A DNA stretch of 45,968 nt from CAZJWR01 sp964549765. Lineage in GTDB: Bacteria > Zixibacteria > MSB-5A5 > GN15 > JAAZOE01. Both the position numbers and the translations under genes were made by a program. Positions 42,487 through 45,968 of the stretch are shown piece by piece. The stretch's first letter is position 1. Each line of letters opens with the position of its first letter. The DNA is taken from assembly GCA_964549765.1 (NCBI GenBank), contig CAZJWR010000027.1, positions 1 to 45,968 on the forward strand. Reading direction: 5' to 3'. The notes under the pieces were generated by a model, which was not told the origin of the DNA, searched no databases, and worked only from the letters and a program-made list of their open reading frames with translations.

Positions 42487-42963
42487 TCACCGTTTCCGCC
42501 GCAGAATACCACTCGTGGAACGGCCTTTCAGTAATTTGGTCCGCCGGACCTTGCCCCCGTATGATTGCACAAAGTCCGCCCCGACGATTTCATTCAGCTT
42601 ATAATCCGAGCCTTTGACTAAAATATCCGGTTTGACCTGCTTGATCAATTTTTCCGGCGTCTCCTCCCCGAACAGGACGACATAATCGACCATCTCCAGC
42701 GCCGTCAGCACCCCGGCCCGGTCGGCCTGCCTGTTGATCGGACGATCCGGCCCCTTGAATTTCCTGACCGATGCGTCCGTATTAAGGCCAACGATCAGCA
42801 CATTGCCCATCCCCTTCGCTTTGGACAGGTAATGCACATGCCCCATATGGATGATATCGAATACGCCGTTGGTGAAGACGATTTTCTTCTTCTGCCGCCG
42901 GAAACGGCCACATAGTCGGACGATTTTGTTACGCGGGATAATTTTTGATTCAAAAGAATTCAT
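42487..42963 (-). CDS. rfaE2: ADP-heptose synthase, cytidylyltransferase-type (RfaE2)
   Basis: The 158-residue nucleotidyltransferase has the family motif TNGVFDIIHMGHVHYLSKAK and GLNTDASVRKFKGPDRPIN, plus the C-terminal signature STSGILRRKR. It adenylylates heptose 1-phosphate to ADP-heptose, an LPS inner-core precursor. It begins two bases after the rfaE1 stop (TAATTATG). In E. coli both activities are fused in HldE; here they are separate genes. About 245 bases follow with no gene I can support. Confidence 0.95.
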   Translation of the reverse strand: MNSFESKIIPRNKIVRLCGRFRRQKKKIVFTNGVFDIIHMGHVHYLSKAKGMGNVLIVGLNTDASVRKFKGPDRPINRQADRAGVLTALEMVDYVVLFGEETPEKLIKQVKPDILVKGSDYKLNEIVGADFVQSYGGKVRRTKLLKGRSTSGILRRKR

Positions 42964-42965
42964 AA

Positions 42966-43970
42966 TTATTTCTTCTTTGCCTCGAAGCCGCCCTCGAAGG
43001 CCTCTTTCAGGGCGTTATTCGTGATCACCGCCGTGCCGACCTCGCCCACAACCACGCCCGCTGCCTGATTGGCGATAGTCGTCGCCTCTTCCAATGTTGC
43101 TCCGGCGGCCACCGCCGAAACGAATGACGCGATCACGGTATCGCCCGCGCCGGTGACATCATAGACTTTCTTGGCGACCGTCGGGATCAAAATCATCTCT
43201 TTTCCGGCTTGAAACAGCGCCATCCCCTTTTCGCCGCGCGTGATCAATATCGATCTGGCCTCCAGCCGCTCCAGCAGGCCGACCCCGACCGTCTGCAGCG
43301 TTTCCTCATCGATAATCCGCATCCCGTAGGCGAACCCGGCCTCATGATGATTCGGCGTGATCAACGATACTTTTTTGTATCTCGGAAAATTGACGTCTTT
43401 CGGATCGACGGCGACAAAAATATCTTCCTTCAAGCAGAACTCGATTATTCGCTTGAGCAATGATTTGGTGATGACGCCTTTGCCGTAGTCGGAGATAATC
43501 AAGCCCTTGATGGCGGAGCGGTTTTGGGCCAGAGTCGCTATGATCTGTTCCTGCACATCCTTCGAGACATCGGCTTTGATTTCGCGGTCGGCGCGGACGA
43601 CCTGCTGGTTCTGGGCAATAATACGCGTTTTGACGGTCGTGGACCGCTGGGAATCATATACCAGCGATTCCGTCGCGATGCCTTTTTCCCGCAACAGCCA
43701 GTCGATGATTTCTCCGGCGTTATCGTTGCCGACAACGCCGATCAACAGGGGAATGTCGCCCAGGCCGAAGATATTGCCGGCGACGTTGGCCGCGCCGCCG
43801 GGCGTCGACGACTGCCCGGTCAGATTCACCACCGGCACCGGCGCTTCGGGCGAAATACGATCCACGGTTCCATACATGTACTCATCGAGCATGATATCGC
43901 CGACGATGGCGATGGTATGGCCGGTCATGCGGTCGATTAATCTGCCGCCGCGCTCTTTGTTCAGCGTCAT
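42966..43970 (-). CDS. rfaE1: D-glycero-beta-D-manno-heptose-7-phosphate kinase (RfaE1)
   Basis: The 334-residue PfkB-type kinase has the HldE N-domain motifs: VGDIMLDEYMYGTVDRISPEAP, VNLTGQSSTPGGAANVAGN, ISDYGKGVIT and the catalytic VTGAGDTVIASFVSAVAAGA. It phosphorylates heptose 7-phosphate at the 1-position. It starts the rfaE1-rfaE2 pair. The ribosome site is weak (ACGAAG). The 137-base gap to the divergent DUF3467 gene should hold promoters of both, but no consensus pair stands out. Confidence 0.95.
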   Translation of the reverse strand: MTLNKERGGRLIDRMTGHTIAIVGDIMLDEYMYGTVDRISPEAPVPVVNLTGQSSTPGGAANVAGNIFGLGDIPLLIGVVGNDNAGEIIDWLLREKGIATESLVYDSQRSTTVKTRIIAQNQQVVRADREIKADVSKDVQEQIIATLAQNRSAIKGLIISDYGKGVITKSLLKRIIEFCLKEDIFVAVDPKDVNFPRYKKVSLITPNHHEAGFAYGMRIIDEETLQTVGVGLLERLEARSILITRGEKGMALFQAGKEMILIPTVAKKVYDVTGAGDTVIASFVSAVAAGATLEEATTIANQAAGVVVGEVGTAVITNNALKEAFEGGFEAKKK

Positions 43971-44107
43971 CTTCGTTTATCCCGATTTTGGTTGACTTAA
44001 ACCGGCAATATATTAACTTTCAGGCAAATCGCAAGTATTTTGGCGTTAATCGCGTATCAGCTTATGCAACGGCCGTATACCGCGGCCGTGTTGTCGGTGG
44101 AGGATAT

Positions 44108-44431
44108 ATGGACAAGCAGCAACCGCGAATCAATATCGAACTGAACGAAAAGGAAGCCGAGGGAACCTATGCCAACCTGGCCCTGATCACTCATTCCCCG
44201 TCGGAAATCATCATCGATTTCGCGCGCATCATGCCGGGCACGCAGAAGGGCAAGGTGTATTCGCGGATAATCATGACTCCGCCGCACGCCAAATTGCTCC
44301 TCAGGGCGCTCGAGGATAATATCAAGAAATTCGAGAGCCAATTCGGCGAAATCAAAATACACGGTAAAGAACCGCAGAAAAATATCGGATTCGCCGCATC
44401 GTCTCAGCCGGCGGAGGAGGATAAAAAATAA
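44108..44431 (+). CDS. DUF3467 domain protein
   Basis: The 107-residue product starts MDKQQPRINIEL and contains YANLALITHSPSEIIIDFARIMPG, VYSRIIMTPPHAKLLLRALEDNIKKFE and FGEIKIHG, the conserved core of DUF3467; function is not known. The ATG at 44108 has GGAGG six bases upstream, whereas the longer upstream frame crosses a CGGCCG hairpin (44069-44089) and is unlikely to be translated. Its stop shares one base with the next ATG (TAATG), so the two genes are coupled. Confidence 0.9.
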   Translation: MDKQQPRINIELNEKEAEGTYANLALITHSPSEIIIDFARIMPGTQKGKVYSRIIMTPPHAKLLLRALEDNIKKFESQFGEIKIHGKEPQKNIGFAASSQPAEEDKK

Positions 44432-45968
44432 TGCCGACCAAAGGATACTTCACATTCGTCCTGCACGCCCATCTTCCCTATGTACTCTCGCACGGCCGCT
44501 GGCCGCATGGAACGGACTGGCTGTCGGAAGCAGCCGCAGAAACGTATATGCCGCTGGTTCGGATCATGCGCGAACTGATCGACGAAGGCGTCAAACCGCA
44601 TCTGACCATCGACATCTCCCCTGTCCTGGCGGAGCAGTTGGCCGATGACAGTTTCAAAGAAGAATTTATCGATTATCTCCAGCAGAAAATCAAAGCCGCC
44701 AAGATCGACTCCGAGGGATTTTTCAAGTACGACCAGGAAAATATGCTGAAGATGTCGCATTTCTGGGAAAATTATTATCAGGATCTGCTCGACTGGTTTG
44801 ATGCCATCAATCGTGACATCGTCGCCGAACTGCGACGGCTTCAGGATGACGGGTATCTTGAGATCATGACCTGCGGCGCCACCCACGGATATTTTCCGCT
44901 GTTGTCGCGCGATGAATCGATCCAGGCGCAGGTTAAAGCGGCGGTGAAGACGCATAAACGTCATTTCGGCCAGTTCCCGCGCGGCATGTGGCTGCCCGAA
45001 TGCGCCTACCGGCCGGCCTATCGCTGGAAAAAACCGGTCAGCGACGGCAGCGATCCGGAACCGTATCCGCGCAAAGGCGTCGATGAATTCCTTTCGGAAA
45101 ACAACCTCGAATTTTTCATTGTCGATACCGCGCTGCTCAAGGGCGGCCGGTCGGCGGGTATATATATCGATCGATTCGAATCCCTGCGGGTTCTTTGGGA
45201 CCAGATGGAAAGGGAATATCATCCCCGTAAGGAGGAGACCGAGAAATCACCCCGCAATGTCTACCTGGTGTCATCCGCTCCCGAGGGCAAGAAGCCGGTG
45301 GCGGTTTTCACTCGCGATTCCGAAACGGGATTGCTCGTCTGGTCGGGCGAACACGGCTATCCCGGCGATGGCAATTATCTCGATTTCCACAAGAAACGTT
45401 TTCCCGGCGGCCATCGCTATTGGGCCGTTACATCATCCAAATCCGATCTGGCCGACAAATTGGAATACCACCGTGAGACCGCAGTGTCCCGGATTCCCGA
45501 AAACGCCGATCATTATGCCAGCGTCATCAAGGGCCTGTTGAAGCATAGCTATGATCAGACCGGCAAAGCCGGCATATTGGTCGCGCCGTATGACGCCGAG
45601 TTATTCGGTCACTGGTGGTTCGAGGGTCCGCTGTTTTTGAAAGAAGTTATCCGGCATATCGCCACCGATGAAGAAATCGAATTGACCGGCCTGGGCGCGC
45701 ATCTCGATCGGGCCAAACCGATCGAAGTCGTGCAGCTTCCGGAAGGAAGCTGGGGCCAGGGCGGCTATCATTATATCTGGCTCAATCAATGGACCGATTG
45801 GACGTGGAAACGCATCTACGAATGCGAGGACAGAATGGTCGAATTGGCGTCGAAATACATGGACGCCGATAACCCGCTGGTGGTGGATATCGTCAAGCAA
45901 GCCGCCCGCGAATTGATGCTTTTGTCGGCATCCGACTGGCAATTTCTGATTTCGACCTGGTCGGCCCG
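44431..45968 (+). CDS. GH57 1,4-alpha-glucan branching enzyme, cut by window end
   Basis: 512 codons of an open frame run off the window. The N terminus (YFTFVLHAHLPYVLSHGRWPHG), the catalytic nucleophile region (RGMWLPECAYRP, with Glu) and the second catalytic region (VAPYDAELFGHWWFEGP, with Asp) mark GH57 glucan branching enzymes, which create alpha-1,6 branches in glycogen-like polymers. ATCGAIG-like HxH and the aromatic HYWAVT block support this subgroup. A GGAGGAGG lies about ten bases before the ATG within the DUF3467 tail. The C-terminal part is outside the window. Confidence 0.9.
   Translation, partial: MPTKGYFTFVLHAHLPYVLSHGRWPHGTDWLSEAAAETYMPLVRIMRELIDEGVKPHLTIDISPVLAEQLADDSFKEEFIDYLQQKIKAAKIDSEGFFKYDQENMLKMSHFWENYYQDLLDWFDAINRDIVAELRRLQDDGYLEIMTCGATHGYFPLLSRDESIQAQVKAAVKTHKRHFGQFPRGMWLPECAYRPAYRWKKPVSDGSDPEPYPRKGVDEFLSENNLEFFIVDTALLKGGRSAGIYIDRFESLRVLWDQMEREYHPRKEETEKSPRNVYLVSSAPEGKKPVAVFTRDSETGLLVWSGEHGYPGDGNYLDFHKKRFPGGHRYWAVTSSKSDLADKLEYHRETAVSRIPENADHYASVIKGLLKHSYDQTGKAGILVAPYDAELFGHWWFEGPLFLKEVIRHIATDEEIELTGLGAHLDRAKPIEVVQLPEGSWGQGGYHYIWLNQWTDWTWKRIYECEDRMVELASKYMDADNPLVVDIVKQAARELMLLSASDWQFLISTWSA

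Noticed and set aside
42300..42512. A 70-codon minus-strand frame after rfaE2
   Set aside because: It overlaps the rfaE2 end, has no good ribosome site and no recognisable sequence; the 42242-42486 gap otherwise holds only a promoter.
1..45968. Search for mobile elements, CRISPR arrays, tRNA and rRNA genes
   Set aside because: No transposase, integrase, direct-repeat array, cloverleaf-like segment or rRNA stretch was seen; the gaps are short and mostly explained by promoters and terminators.

Overview
The window reads as a single ordinary chromosomal stretch of a Gram-negative-type (diderm) bacterium that I cannot place to species. An outer membrane with lipopolysaccharide is implied by the heptose genes (rfaE1, rfaE2) and by lapA-lapB. 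Secreted proteins have lipoprotein or Sec signals, and one ends in a FlgD-like sorting domain of the kind common in the Fibrobacteres-Chlorobi-Bacteroidetes superphylum and neighbouring candidate phyla. A small exosortase, a PEGA/DUF4384 protein, BACON-like repeats and no close resemblance to a model phylum make a Zixibacteria-like lineage my best guess; this is inference. Coding is dense, codon use looks uniform, and I saw no transposase, phage gene, CRISPR, tRNA or rRNA.

Layout. 1-4.2 kb (minus): riboflavin operon ribD-ribE-ribBA-ribH-nusB behind an FMN riboswitch with its own promoter and terminator. 4.2-6.8 kb (minus): a membrane triple-GAF protein with a degenerate histidine-kinase box, followed by a single-domain response regulator. 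7.1-7.8 kb (plus): a putative lipoprotein behind a sigma-54-like site. 7.9-11.1 kb (minus): an NtrB-like PAS histidine kinase, then separately efp and a short RNase HIII-like gene. 11.1-12.1 kb (plus): a small exosortase and its membrane partner. 12.1-19.5 kb (minus): heat-shock operon hrcA-grpE-dnaK-dnaJ-prmA-rsmE with a CIRCE operator, followed by prepilin peptidase. 19.6-22.4 kb (minus): three envelope or secreted proteins behind a second sigma-54-like site. 22.6-25.4 kb (plus): purD, purE and a periplasmic TPR protein. 25.4-29.7 kb (minus): a secreted protein made of three tandem repeats of an unfamiliar domain, and a 958-residue propeller/BACON/FlgD protein. 29.9-30.3 kb (minus): HU and a 30-residue basic microprotein. 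30.5-33.4 kb (minus): sppA and an MltD-like lytic transglycosylase split by one in-frame TAA. 33.5-41.4 kb (minus): lapA-lapB-SPOR protein-mutS-mutL-miaA. 41.5-44.0 kb (minus): a secreted protein and the heptose genes. 44.1 kb to the end (plus): a DUF3467 protein and a GH57 glucan branching enzyme cut by the window edge.

Most genes are core functions. The points most worth a second look are the riboswitch, whose terminator arm is exactly complementary to the P1 strand and runs straight into the ribD start codon; the nonsense-interrupted transglycosylase; the His-less kinase-like GAF protein; the exosortase pair; the tandem-repeat secreted protein; and two sigma-54-like sites in front of lipoprotein genes.
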